A stretch of 64,000 nucleotides of DNA, from assembly GCA_018713215.1 (NCBI GenBank), contig DVFO01000090.1:1-64000 (forward strand). The letters run 5' to 3'. The notes under the pieces are model-generated. The model saw only the letters and a list, made by a program, of their open reading frames with translations. It had not been told where the DNA came from and searched no databases. This DNA comes from Enterenecus faecium (GTDB lineage Bacteria > Bacillota > Clostridia > Oscillospirales > Oscillospiraceae). Position 1 is the first letter of the stretch, and the number at the start of each line of letters is the position of its first letter. The position numbers were made by a program, and so were the translations under genes. Positions 49,688 to 57,990 of this stretch are shown piece by piece.

Positions 49688-50523
49688 CAGTTCTCCCCTT
49701 GGGCAATCAGGGTGAAGCCCACATCCTTCCAGACTGAGATGGCCTCCTCATTGGTATAGAGATAGGTGAGAAAATCCTCTGCTGCGTCATAGCTGTCCGC
49801 CTCTCCGCTCTTCATCACGGCGGCAGGATAGATCACCTGCTGGCACATCTCCGGCGTGGCGGCATCCGCCACGTTGAGGCCATAGGTGCTGGCGTCGGTG
49901 GCATACACCATACCGGCGTCCACCACCCCCTCCTGCACCTGGCGGGCCACCTCCGAGACGTTGGAGGCGTAGGTCACCTTGCCCTGGTCCTCCAGCTGGT
50001 CCAGAGAGTAGCCCAGGTAGTCCAAAATCTCCAGAGAGTAGGCTCCCACCGGCACGTCATCGTTGCCAATGCACAGCAGATAGTCCCCGGACGCAAGGTC
50101 GCTAAAGGAGTTGAGCTTACCAGGATTCTCCGGAGGCACTGCCAGCACCACCTGATTTTCCAGCAAGTCGATGCGGGTGTCCGAGTAGACAAAGTCCAGG
50201 CCGTCGGTGTTGGCCCCGGTGGTGTCCTGGCTGTCCAGCTGATTCATCTGCTTCTGGGCCGCCGAGAGGAACAGGTCACACACCGCCCCCTCCTCAATCT
50301 GGGTCTTTAAGGTCCCGGAGGAGTCAAAGGTAAAGGTGAGCTTGACATCTTCGTGCTGGGCCTCATAGGTCTGGGCAATCTGGGTCAGGGCAGATTCCAG
50401 AGAGGCAGCGGCAAATACCACCACCTCCGTCTGCTCTGAGGTGGTAGGAGCGGAGTGACAGCCCCACATGGGCAGCAGCAGGGCACTCATGAGGCAGGCG
50501 CATACCAGTGGCTTCCGTTTCAT
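49687..50523 (-). CDS. modA: Molybdate-binding lipoprotein
   Basis: The 278-residue extracellular substrate-binding lipoprotein has a signal peptide with a lipidation Cys22 in a weak lipobox. The ModA pattern follows: VVFAAASLESALTQIAQTY near 37 and FDSSGTLKTQIEEGAVCDLFLSA near 66. The late segment VDAGMVYATDA gives the oxyanion site. The start is ATG 50521-50523. It overlaps the mog gene by four bases. Confidence 0.95.
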   Translation of the reverse strand: MKRKPLVCACLMSALLLPMWGCHSAPTTSEQTEVVVFAAASLESALTQIAQTYEAQHEDVKLTFTFDSSGTLKTQIEEGAVCDLFLSAAQKQMNQLDSQDTTGANTDGLDFVYSDTRIDLLENQVVLAVPPENPGKLNSFSDLASGDYLLCIGNDDVPVGAYSLEILDYLGYSLDQLEDQGKVTYASNVSEVARQVQEGVVDAGMVYATDASTYGLNVADAATPEMCQQVIYPAAVMKSGEADSYDAAEDFLTYLYTNEEAISVWKDVGFTLIAQGEN

Positions 50524-51020
50524 GTTCTCTCCTCCGTTCGGGCACAGTTTCCACTCTGCCCTGTCAAAATTTCCAGGCCGTGGGCCAGAGGCGGCAGAAT
50601 GTACTCCAGGCACTCCCCCACCGCCTTGGGACTGCCCGGCAAATTCACAATCAGGGTCTGGGCTCGGATGCCCGCCGTGGCACGGCTGAGCATGGCCTTG
50701 GGGGTGATTCGCAGGGAGTGGTAGCGCATACCCTCGGCTATCCCCGGGGCGGGGCGCTGAATGGCCTGGGCCGTGGCCTCTGGGGTCAGGTCCCGGGGAG
50801 AAAATCCGGTGCCCCCGGTGGTGAGAATGAGGTCTGCCCGGTTCTCGTCACACAGTTGGCATAGCGTGGTGTACAGGGGTTCCAGCCCGTCGGGGAGCAG
50901 CTGGGTATACACCACTTGGTGTCCCTCCTGCTCCACCATGCGGGCAATGAGGGGCCCGCTTTTGTCCTCTCGTGTCCCGGCATAGCCAGAATCACTGAGG
51001 GTCAAAATGGCAACTCTCAT
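50520..51020 (-). CDS. mog: Molybdopterin adenylyltransferase (MogA/MoaB family)
   Basis: The 166-residue single-domain MoaB/Mog protein adenylates molybdopterin before metal insertion by MoeA. Motifs include LTLSDSGYAGTREDKSG near 9, LILTTGGTGFSPRD near 65, and LIVNLPGSPKAVGE near 124. The start is ATG 51018-51020, overlapping the MOSC stop by four bases. The name mog is preferred over moaB from operon position; either would be defensible. Confidence 0.92.
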   Translation of the reverse strand: MRVAILTLSDSGYAGTREDKSGPLIARMVEQEGHQVVYTQLLPDGLEPLYTTLCQLCDENRADLILTTGGTGFSPRDLTPEATAQAIQRPAPGIAEGMRYHSLRITPKAMLSRATAGIRAQTLIVNLPGSPKAVGECLEYILPPLAHGLEILTGQSGNCARTEERT

Positions 51021-51457
51021 GCTTCTCCCTCCCAGATGGTCAGCGCATCCCCCACAGAGATGGTCCCCCCGTGGAGCACCCGGGTGAAGACTCCCTCCCG
51101 GGGCATGATGCAGTCCCCCATCACCTTGTAAATTTCGCAGTGGGCGTGGCACTCCTTCCCCACCTGGGTCAGCTCCAGCACCACGTCCCCACACCGGAAC
51201 TTGGTGCCAATGGGTAGGGTCTTGAAGTCAAAGCCTGATACCACCAGGTTCTCTCCAAAAGCCCCGTGGTCCACCACAGCGCCCCGGGCCCGAAAAGCCT
51301 CAACCTGCTCATGGGACAGAAGAGACACCTGTCGATGCCACTTCCCGGCGTGGGCGTCCCCCTGAATCCCCCAGTCCTCCACAAAGGTGGCGGTGTTCAC
51401 ATTTCTCTTCTGGGTCCCCTTCTTCTCGCTGATACACACAGCCATCACTTGTCCCAT
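51017..51457 (-). CDS. MOSC domain protein
   Basis: The 146-residue single MOSC domain (about 5-140) shows DAHAGKWHRQVSLLSHEQVE near 34, GAFGENLVVSGFDF near 65 and the cysteine-containing GKECHAHCEIY near 103. MOSC domains bind molybdenum cofactor and transfer sulfur or the cofactor. The stand-alone role in clostridia is not settled. The start is uncertain: ATG 51455-51457 has the ideal AGGAGG spacing, whereas ATG 51464-51466 overlaps the moaA stop. Confidence 0.9.
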   Translation of the reverse strand: MGQVMAVCISEKKGTQKRNVNTATFVEDWGIQGDAHAGKWHRQVSLLSHEQVEAFRARGAVVDHGAFGENLVVSGFDFKTLPIGTKFRCGDVVLELTQVGKECHAHCEIYKVMGDCIMPREGVFTRVLHGGTISVGDALTIWEGEA

Positions 51458-51462
51458 GGGCC

Positions 51463-52440
51463 TCATCCTCCTATTTGGTTCATGTTGTGTTTCTCGTCTC
51501 TCGCCTGGGTCTGGGTGGAAAAGTGGTGCCCGACGGGTTTGTGGTACATGGCCTGTTCCAGAGCGCCCTCCAACGCCGAGAGAGAGACCCCCTCCCCCAG
51601 ATACGGCTTTACATCCACCCCGTCCTGATATTGCAGGCAGGTTTTCAAGTGACCATCGGCGGTCAAACGCACTCGGTTACACTGGTGGCAAAACTGGTGG
51701 CTCAATGCACTGATAAATCCCACTTTCCCTGCAAACCCGGAGAAGGTGACATAGGTCCCAGGCCCTGCTCCCTTAGGGTTGGCACAGGGCACAGGAGTGC
51801 CAAAGGCGTCGGTCAACCGCTCCATCACCTGCTCCTGGGACAATCCGTGGCGGTCCCGCCCCAGTCCGATGGGCATCAACTCAATAAACCGCACGGAGAT
51901 CTCCCGCTCCTGGGCCAATCTGGCCAGAGGCACCACCTGGTCCTCATTGAACTGGGTGGGAACACAGTTCACTTTGACTGTCAAGCCGGGAGTGCCTGCC
52001 GCAGCCTCCAGCCCCTCCAAGACCTGGGGCAGCAGCCCCTCCCGGCGGGTGATGGCTGCAAACTGCTGAGGGTCCAAGGTGTCCAAACTCAGGTTCACCC
52101 CATCCAGCCCCGCCTGGAGCAGCTGGGGCAGCTGTTGGGCCAACAGCACCCCATTGGTGGTAAGGGCGACCGATTCAATCCCCGCTACCCCTTTGACCAT
52201 CTCCACCAGGCGGTACAGCTGGGGGCGCACCAGGGGCTCTCCTCCGGTGAGGCGGATGTGGCGCACACCCAAACGGGACGCCGCCTCCACCACCTGGGTG
52301 ATCTGCTCATAGGTGAGAATCTGGCTATGGGGCATCCATTCCACCCCCTCCTCCGGCATGCAGTATACACACCGCAGGTTGCACCGATCGGTGACGGAAA
52401 TCCTCAGATAACAGATGTCCCGCCCATATCGGTCTCTCAT
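51463..52440 (-). CDS. moaA: GTP 3',8-cyclase MoaA (radical SAM)
   Basis: The enzyme catalyses the first step of molybdenum cofactor synthesis from GTP. The 325 residues have the radical-SAM cluster CxxxCxxC at Cys20, Cys24 and Cys27 and the C-terminal cluster motif CHQCNRVRLTADGHLKTC (near 260). The C-terminus ends in Gly-Gly, as in active MoaA. The start overlaps the mobB stop by four bases. Confidence 0.97.
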   Translation of the reverse strand: MRDRYGRDICYLRISVTDRCNLRCVYCMPEEGVEWMPHSQILTYEQITQVVEAASRLGVRHIRLTGGEPLVRPQLYRLVEMVKGVAGIESVALTTNGVLLAQQLPQLLQAGLDGVNLSLDTLDPQQFAAITRREGLLPQVLEGLEAAAGTPGLTVKVNCVPTQFNEDQVVPLARLAQEREISVRFIELMPIGLGRDRHGLSQEQVMERLTDAFGTPVPCANPKGAGPGTYVTFSGFAGKVGFISALSHQFCHQCNRVRLTADGHLKTCLQYQDGVDVKPYLGEGVSLSALEGALEQAMYHKPVGHHFSTQTQARDEKHNMNQIGG

Positions 52441-52946
52441 GTGCTCCGCCCCCTCTCCAGGTATTTCATCAAAAAGTCCGCCACCCCCGCCGGGTCGTTA
52501 AGGGACAGAGTGGGTATCCCTGGCAAACACAGCGTGGTATCCGTGACCAAGGCCAGCAAGGTGGCGGGGTCGCACACCGACTGGGTGGAGTTTCCCGCCC
52601 GCACCAGCTCCAGCTTGGGCCAGGGGCTGTGCTTCCCCCCTTCCAGTAGAATGAGGTCCGCCTGGGGAAAGAGCTCCAACAGCCCAGGCAGGTCTGGCGT
52701 CTGACGCCAGATCACTTTGGTGGTCTCCCCGTCGTAAATGGCGGCCCCCATAGCCCCAGCCTGGAGATATCGTCCCGTGTCCGTGTTTGGCGGCTCGGGC
52801 TGGAAGGTGTGGCCGTCGTGCTTGATCACCGCCACCTGTACTCCAGCCCGATGAAAGTGGGGGAGCATGGCGGTAATAAGGGTAGTCTTGCCGGAGTTTT
52901 TCACCCCGGACACCGCCACCACCGTGGGTTTACTGGCCACGCTCAT
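52437..52946 (-). CDS. mobB: Molybdopterin-guanine dinucleotide biosynthesis protein MobB
   Basis: The 169-residue P-loop GTPase-like protein has Walker A GVKNSGKTT near 14 (VVAVSGVKNSGKTTLI), then HDGHTFQPEPPNTDT near 43 and the family-specific LILLEGGKHSPWPK near 100. It supports the formation of the dinucleotide form of the cofactor. The MobA partner is not in the window. The start is ATG 52944-52946. It overlaps moaC by 17 bases. Confidence 0.9.
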   Translation of the reverse strand: MSVASKPTVVAVSGVKNSGKTTLITAMLPHFHRAGVQVAVIKHDGHTFQPEPPNTDTGRYLQAGAMGAAIYDGETTKVIWRQTPDLPGLLELFPQADLILLEGGKHSPWPKLELVRAGNSTQSVCDPATLLALVTDTTLCLPGIPTLSLNDPAGVADFLMKYLERGRST

Positions 52947-53412
52947 ATACCCCCGACTTGCCCCCCTCTTTGTGCACCAGGTGGATGTCCCCCAGCTCCA
53001 TACTCTTATCCATAGCCTTGCACATGTCGTAGATGGTGAGCAGGGCCACACTGACCCCGGTGAGTGCCTCCATCTCCACTCCAGTCTTTCCGGTGAGCTT
53101 GGCGGTACACCGGGCTTTCACCGCGCTTTGCTGAGGCATCAGCTCAAAGTCCACGCTGACGTGGCTCAGCGCCAACGGGTGACACAGGGGGATGAGGTCG
53201 CTGGTGCGCTTGGCGGCCATAATTCCTGCCACCCGAGCCACACCCAGCACGTCCCCTTTGGCGGCAGTGCCGCCGGAAATGGCCTCCAGCACCGCCTGGG
53301 AGACCCGGATGGTGCCCTCTGCCACAGCGGTACGCAGGGTGGGCTGTTTTTCTGAGACGTCCACCATAATGGCGTTTCCGTCGCTGTCAAAGTGATTGAA
53401 TTTGGGTTCCAT
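52930..53412 (-). CDS. moaC: Cyclic pyranopterin monophosphate synthase MoaC
   Basis: MoaC works with MoaA in the first step of cofactor synthesis. The 160-residue protein shows KGDVLGVARVAGIMAAKRTSDLIPLCHPL (about 52-80), GVEMEALTGVSVALLTIYDMCKAMD (about 110-134) and the conserved Lys/Asp residues of the active site. It follows moeA by 18 bases. Confidence 0.97.
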   Translation of the reverse strand: MEPKFNHFDSDGNAIMVDVSEKQPTLRTAVAEGTIRVSQAVLEAISGGTAAKGDVLGVARVAGIMAAKRTSDLIPLCHPLALSHVSVDFELMPQQSAVKARCTAKLTGKTGVEMEALTGVSVALLTIYDMCKAMDKSMELGDIHLVHKEGGKSGVYERGQ

Positions 53413-53430
53413 GGTATCTTCCTCCCGGAT

Positions 53431-54633
53431 TCACAGATAGACGGTGTACTTCTCCCCTACCTCCAAGTTTTGGCTTCCAGCGGGCACCTCCAACAGGCAG
53501 TTGCACCCCACCAGGGAGCGCAGCGACCCAGAGGAATGGCCCTGAGGCAGTCTCACATGCCCGTCCTGATACACCCCACGCAAAAATCGCCGCATACCGC
53601 TAGGGCGGTCAAAGGGGGTGTCCAGCACCGCCCGGCGTGTCTCAAGCTCAAATTGAAGCGCAGGGCACAGGGCGTGGAGCATAGGCCGCCCCAACAGCTC
53701 AAAGGTGGCAACCGCGGCAAAGGGATTGCCGGACAGGGACAGGATGGGCTTTCCATCCAGCAGAGAATACATGGCCGGGGTGCCCGGCTTCATCTGCACC
53801 CGCCAAAACACTTGCTGTGCTCCGGCCATAGGCAGGGCCTGGTGCAGTACATCCCGCTCCCCCACCGACACCCCGCCGGTGGTAATGAGGCAATCGCAGT
53901 GCTCCAACATCTTTCTCATCTGTTGGGCTGTCTCCTGGGGGGCGTCCCCCACAGTGGCACAGGTCACCGCTTCCACCCCCAGCTGGCGCAGCCGAGCGGA
54001 CAGTAGATAGGAGTTGGCGGTGTAGATCTTTCCCGACGGGAGCGGGTGTACCTGAGGCGACACCACCTCGTCCCCCGTGACCAGCAGAGCCACCCGGGGA
54101 CGGCGGTACACCCACACTTGGTCACACCCAGCGCTGGCCAACAGGCCCAGAGCGGCGGCGTCCAACCGGGTCCCAGCAGAGAGCAAACAGGTCCCGGCGG
54201 TATAGTCCTCCCCCCGCCCAATAAAGTTCTGATAGGCCCCCACGGAGGCATAGACCTGCACCGTTTTCTCTCCCAGGTCGGTGTCCTCCTGGCGCACCAC
54301 ACAGTCGCACCCCTGGGGCAACGGGGCCCCGGTCATAATGCGCACAGCGGTGCCCGGGGTGACCCTTTGGTGGGGCACCTCTCCAGCACACACCCGCTCC
54401 ACCACACGGAGAGAAACCGGGTGCTCTGGACATGCCCCCTGGACATTCTGGCTTTGCAGGGCGTAGCCGTCCAAGGGCGAGCGGTCAAAGGGGGGCTGGT
54501 CTATGGACGACCACACGTCCCGGCTCAACGTCCGGTCTAAAGCGTGGTCCAGGTTCACCCGCTCCTCCCCCAGAGGACGGAGCGAGGCCGTGGTCAGCGC
54601 CCAGGCCTCCTCCAATGAAATGCGTTCCCGCAT
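53431..54633 (-). CDS. moeA: Molybdopterin molybdenumtransferase MoeA
   Basis: MoeA inserts molybdate into adenylated molybdopterin. The 400 residues cover the four domains: N-terminal SLEEAWALTTASL, the DRSPLDGYAL motif (about 50-59), the central MoaB-like domain (RVALLVTGDEVV near 178, ITTGGVSVGERD near 248, SLSGNPFAAVATFELLGRP near 300) and a C-terminal domain. It lies between the molybdopterin-binding gene (upstream, nine-base gap) and moaC. Confidence 0.95.
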   Translation of the reverse strand: MRERISLEEAWALTTASLRPLGEERVNLDHALDRTLSRDVWSSIDQPPFDRSPLDGYALQSQNVQGACPEHPVSLRVVERVCAGEVPHQRVTPGTAVRIMTGAPLPQGCDCVVRQEDTDLGEKTVQVYASVGAYQNFIGRGEDYTAGTCLLSAGTRLDAAALGLLASAGCDQVWVYRRPRVALLVTGDEVVSPQVHPLPSGKIYTANSYLLSARLRQLGVEAVTCATVGDAPQETAQQMRKMLEHCDCLITTGGVSVGERDVLHQALPMAGAQQVFWRVQMKPGTPAMYSLLDGKPILSLSGNPFAAVATFELLGRPMLHALCPALQFELETRRAVLDTPFDRPSGMRRFLRGVYQDGHVRLPQGHSSGSLRSLVGCNCLLEVPAGSQNLEVGEKYTVYL

Positions 54634-54642
54634 CCTATCCCC

Positions 54643-55668
54643 TCACAGTCCTGTGCCAAAGGGACAGATGGGATAGTGGCACTGGGCACAGCCCAAACAC
54701 AGCCCGCCGTGGCCCATCTTCTTGATGTCCCGGCGGTCAATGGGCAGCCCTGCGGCAATGCGAGGGAGCACCCGGTCAAAGATGGTGGCCTTGGCATACA
54801 TCACACACCCTGGCAGGCCCAAAATGGGGGTCCCATCCTGGAAATAGCCCAGCAGGAACATGGCGCCGGGGAGCACCGGGGCACCGCAGGAGATGATCTT
54901 CGCTCCGGTGTCCTTGATGGCACCGGGAGTCTTATCGTCGGGGTCCACGCTCATGCCTCCGGTACACAAAATCATGTCCACACCTTTGGCGTGGAAGTCT
55001 AAGGCGGCAGCGGTGATGGCGGCCCGATCATCCCCCGGCAGACAATGGTGGGTGACGGTGATGCCGTAGGCAGCCAGCTTCTCCTTCACCACCGGGGTAA
55101 AGCTGTCCTGAACAAGCCCCTTTGCCACCTCGCTGCCTGTGGTGATCACCCCGCAGGTACGCACCTTCCAGGGAGTCAGAGAGAGAATAGGGGTATCTCC
55201 TGCCCCCTCCTCCACCCGGCGCAGCCGTTCCTCTTCGACGACCAACGGGATAATGCGGGTACCTGCCAGCTTGTCCCCACGGCGTACCGGGGTATTGGTG
55301 TGGCGAGTGGCGATGATGATGGCATCATCGTCGTTGATGGCCTCCAGTCGGGCTACATCCACCTGGAACAGGCCGTCACAGTCTGCCAGTAACTCGATTT
55401 TCCCCTCCTTCACCGGAGTGGTGGTCATGTGCTCGTTGCGGCACAGCTTGCACAGGCGCTGGGCCGCCTCATTTTCATGGAGCATCCCCTCCTGCTGCTC
55501 CCACACGTAGAGGTGCTCTTTGCCCATGGACAGCAACACAGGGATGTCCTCGGGGGTGACGATGTGGCCCTTGCGGAACCGGGCATCCTTGGTGATGCCG
55601 GGGATGATCTGGGTCAGGTCATGGCACAGCACATGGCCCACTGCCTGACGAGTTTCAATGAGTTTCAT
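54643..55668 (-). CDS. Molybdopterin-binding protein (MoeA-like, cofactor biosynthesis) with C-terminal Cys cluster
   Basis: The 341 residues include a MoaB/MogA-like molybdopterin-binding domain (about 170-310: VRTCGVITTGSEVAKG and MILCTGGMSVDPDDKTPGAI) behind an N-terminal domain of about 160 residues. The C-terminus has four cysteines in CLGCAQCHYPICPFG, which could bind an iron-sulfur cluster or metal. Its role is not known in detail. It is the first gene of the molybdenum operon, behind the structured leader, with the start at ATG 55666-55668. Confidence 0.82.
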   Translation of the reverse strand: MKLIETRQAVGHVLCHDLTQIIPGITKDARFRKGHIVTPEDIPVLLSMGKEHLYVWEQQEGMLHENEAAQRLCKLCRNEHMTTTPVKEGKIELLADCDGLFQVDVARLEAINDDDAIIIATRHTNTPVRRGDKLAGTRIIPLVVEEERLRRVEEGAGDTPILSLTPWKVRTCGVITTGSEVAKGLVQDSFTPVVKEKLAAYGITVTHHCLPGDDRAAITAAALDFHAKGVDMILCTGGMSVDPDDKTPGAIKDTGAKIISCGAPVLPGAMFLLGYFQDGTPILGLPGCVMYAKATIFDRVLPRIAAGLPIDRRDIKKMGHGGLCLGCAQCHYPICPFGTGL

Positions 55669-55685
55669 GGGGCGTACCTCCAATC

Positions 55686-55863
55686 AAAAAAAGAGTGCCG
55701 TCTGAAAAGACAGCACTCCTCCAAAAGCACGACACACAAGCCCCTTTCTCTTAAGAAAGGGACTGGGACTGGAGCAGCTTCTTTTCAAACACGGAAGGCC
55801 ATTCCGTTTCCAGCATGACCCTGGCCAGCGGTTCATAGGCAAATAGCCCTTAGAAGCGCTGGC
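55686..55863 (-). promoter_or_regulatory. Structured attenuator leader of the molybdenum operon
   Basis: The leader (minus strand) holds a GCCAGCG/CGCTGGC stem (55824-55863), an ACGGAA/TTCCGT hairpin (55791-55807), a CCCTTTCT/AGAAAGGG hairpin (55742-55761) and, last, a strong terminator: GAGTGC...GCACTC arms (55693-55718) followed by seven T. It is 18 bases before the first ribosome site. The layout suggests ligand-controlled transcription termination, possibly molybdenum-cofactor sensing. I did not match the Moco RNA consensus. Confidence 0.6.
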
Positions 55864-55942
55864 TCGAAGCATTTCTATGGTATTTACTCCAGTGTATCAT
55901 AACAAATCAAGAAGTACAATATGTTTCTCAAGCCTCCTGCCC

Positions 55943-55971
55943 TTGCCTAATTACCTATTCTCTTGTATACT
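55943..55971 (+). promoter_or_regulatory. Promoter of ridA
   Basis: TTGCCT (55943-55948), 17 bases and TATACT (55966-55971), about 60 bases before the GTG start. Confidence 0.6.
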
Positions 55972-56031
55972 GGCATAGATGCCGCTGCGTTTTGACAGCC
56001 ATCTCACCAATGAAACAAGGAGTGATCTGTT

Positions 56032-56409
56032 GTGAACCATCAAACCATTCACGCCGCCCATGCCCCCGCCGCTGTGGGGCCCTACTGCCACGCGATGCTG
56101 TGCGGCGATACTCTGTATACCTCTGGCCAGCTGGGCCTGATCCCTGAGACTGGTGTCTTGCCTGAGGGCGTTGTGGCCCAGGCCAAGCAGGCACTGGACA
56201 ATCTGGGCGCTGTGCTCCAGGCCGCTGGCATGGACTACTCCCACGTGGTGAAGACCACCGTGTTCCTGGCTGACATCAACGACTTTGCCGCCATCAACGA
56301 GGTATACGCCACCTATTTCACCGAAAATCCCCCTGCCCGCTCCTGCGTGCAGGCTGGTGCCCTGCCCAAGGGCGGTCTGTTTGAAATTGAGGCCATTGCC
56401 GTAAAGTAA
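56032..56409 (+). CDS. ridA: RidA family reactive-intermediate deaminase
   Basis: The 125-residue enimine/2-aminoacrylate deaminase has the key motif GDTLYTSGQLG near 25, NLGAVLQAAGMDYSHVVKTTVFLADINDF near 57 and the Arg (RSCVQAGALP, near 102). It removes reactive enamines formed by PLP enzymes. It starts with GTG at 56032, for which AAGGAG is nine bases upstream. A terminator follows. Confidence 0.93.
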   Translation: MNHQTIHAAHAPAAVGPYCHAMLCGDTLYTSGQLGLIPETGVLPEGVVAQAKQALDNLGAVLQAAGMDYSHVVKTTVFLADINDFAAINEVYATYFTENPPARSCVQAGALPKGGLFEIEAIAVK

Positions 56410-56417
56410 TCTCCCAC

Positions 56418-56456
56418 AGGGCTCCGCCGAACAACGACGGAGCCCTATTCTTTTTC
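56418..56456 (+). terminator. Intrinsic terminator after ridA
   Basis: Arms AGGGCTCCG / CGGAGCCCT (56418-56426, 56438-56446) followed by a T-rich tail. Confidence 0.9.
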
Positions 56457-56517
56457 TCTGTACTGGACTATAGGTGGTATAATGGAAACCGTAGCATATG
56501 ACTAGGAGGTATGCGTG

Positions 56518-57039
56518 ATGAAAGAGACCTTACAAGATTTGAAAGAGCGACGCAGCTGCCGGAGCTTTCTCCCCCAGCAGGTCAAGGAGGAACAGCTCAA
56601 CGCCATTCTGGAAGCGGGCACCTACGCCCCCACGGGTATGGGCATGCAATCCCCGGTGATTGTGGTGGTACAGAAGCCGGAGCTGGTAGCCAAACTGTCC
56701 AAAATGAATGCCGCCATCATGGGCCGGGACATGGACCCCTTTTACGGCGCTCCCTGCGTCCTCGTGGTTCTGGCAGACACCCAGCGCCCTACCTATCTCT
56801 ACGACGGTGCCCTGGTCATGGGAAACCTGATGAACGCCGCTCAGGCTGTGGGAGTGGACTCCTGCTACATCTTCCGGGCCAAGGAGATGTTCGCCAGTGA
56901 CGAGGGCAAAGCTCTGCTGCGTGAATGGGGGATTCCGGAGCACTATGAGGGCATCGGAAACTGCGTTCTGGGCTATCGTGCCCCAGGAGGAGTGAAGGAA
57001 GCCGCGCCCCGCAAGGGAAACTACATCGTAAGGGTTTGA
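56518..57039 (+). CDS. Nitroreductase family protein
   Basis: The 173-residue FMN-dependent reductase of the NfsA/FRP-like class shows RRSCRSF near 12 (FMN phosphate binding), APTGMGMQSPVIVVV near 38 and GVDSCYIFRA near 112. No membrane part or cluster. The ATG at 56518 fits AGGAGG at eight bases better than the GTG three bases upstream. A TATAAT box (56478-56483, extended -10) lies upstream. Confidence 0.9.
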   Translation: MKETLQDLKERRSCRSFLPQQVKEEQLNAILEAGTYAPTGMGMQSPVIVVVQKPELVAKLSKMNAAIMGRDMDPFYGAPCVLVVLADTQRPTYLYDGALVMGNLMNAAQAVGVDSCYIFRAKEMFASDEGKALLREWGIPEHYEGIGNCVLGYRAPGGVKEAAPRKGNYIVRV

Positions 57040-57062
57040 CCACGATCGGTCCCAGTTGAAAC

Positions 57063-57103
57063 GAGCCAGGGGAACCAAGTGCATGCACCGGTTTCCCTGG
57101 CTC
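57063..57103. terminator. Intrinsic terminator between convergent genes
   Basis: Stem GAGCCAGGGGAACC / GGTTTCCCTGGCTC (57063-57076, 57090-57103) with one G-T pair, between the nitroreductase and CpsB-like genes. Confidence 0.75.
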
Positions 57104-57121
57104 TTGTGTAAGTTCTGTTGT

Positions 57122-57862
57122 TTAAAACCAATTTGCCATTCTCTTGGGCATATCTTGGTCCTCCAGAATTCTCCTTGGATTCTTCTCCAGCAATGTATAT
57201 GCCACCTCCTGGGAAAACTCCTCCTCCAGCATCTCTCGTACATCTGCCATCCACGGAGTTCTCTGGGACGCTGAATGGGCGTCGCTGGCCACCACATCCG
57301 CATACCCTCGGTCCACCATAGAATAAGAGAGCTCCTCTGCGCGGTGTCCAAACCGCCCCAGCAAACTGCCCCGGTTAATTTGAAATAAACATCCCATCTC
57401 CCCCCAAGTGTTTAGGAGTTCTGGCTGCTCCTGTACATAGAGATAGCGTTCAGGATGCGCCACGATGGGACGATAACCATGCCGCAGAATCGAGTCAAGA
57501 ATCTCAGTCTCTTCCTGACCACTTCCCGTAAAATGGAACTCTACCAGAGGATAGCGGGAATCATTCAAGGTCGCCAGCCTACCTGCTCTCAGCTGTTGAC
57601 CCACATCATAGCTTCCCATAATCTCCATTCCAAAGTACAGTTTTAATGGAATCTGGTATTCTCGGAGCATGTTCTGGAAGTGGCGTTTGTGCTCAATCAA
57701 ATCTGGCGTGTAGAAATTCTGGTATCTCATGTTACAATGCGGCGTGACAATCATGGCCGATACGCCTCCGTCCACTGCCATCTGTGCCATATGCACAGCC
57801 TCATTCCAATCCAACGCCCCGTCATCTACACCTGGCAAAATATGTGCATGAATATCTATCAT
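57122..57862 (-). CDS. CpsB/YwqE-type protein tyrosine phosphatase (PHP fold)
   Basis: The 246-residue metal-dependent phosphatase has MIDIHAHILPGVDDGA (1-16), MIVTPH (near 37), GMEIMG (near 78), YRPIVAHPERY (near 133) and ASDAHSA (near 192), the complete CpsB pattern. CpsB acts on tyrosine kinases that control capsule and exopolysaccharide synthesis. The matching kinase (CpsD) is not in the window. The nearby polysaccharide gene at 58954 supports this role. Confidence 0.92.
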   Translation of the reverse strand: MIDIHAHILPGVDDGALDWNEAVHMAQMAVDGGVSAMIVTPHCNMRYQNFYTPDLIEHKRHFQNMLREYQIPLKLYFGMEIMGSYDVGQQLRAGRLATLNDSRYPLVEFHFTGSGQEETEILDSILRHGYRPIVAHPERYLYVQEQPELLNTWGEMGCLFQINRGSLLGRFGHRAEELSYSMVDRGYADVVASDAHSASQRTPWMADVREMLEEEFSQEVAYTLLEKNPRRILEDQDMPKRMANWF

Positions 57863-57990
57863 ATGTTGTTCTTCCTTTAATCCATCTGACTTTTCTTATA
57901 TATATCAATATTTTTCTACCTAACGATAGACAAACTTAGAACTCATCTGGTACAATCTTTCTATCATACGTTATAGTCGGAGATGTTGCT

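Noticed and set aside
55684..55872. Short open frames in the molybdenum-operon leader as leader peptides
   Set aside because: No ribosome site, no run of regulatory codons, and the bases are explained better by the conserved-looking RNA stems. A weak remnant-gene explanation could not be excluded.
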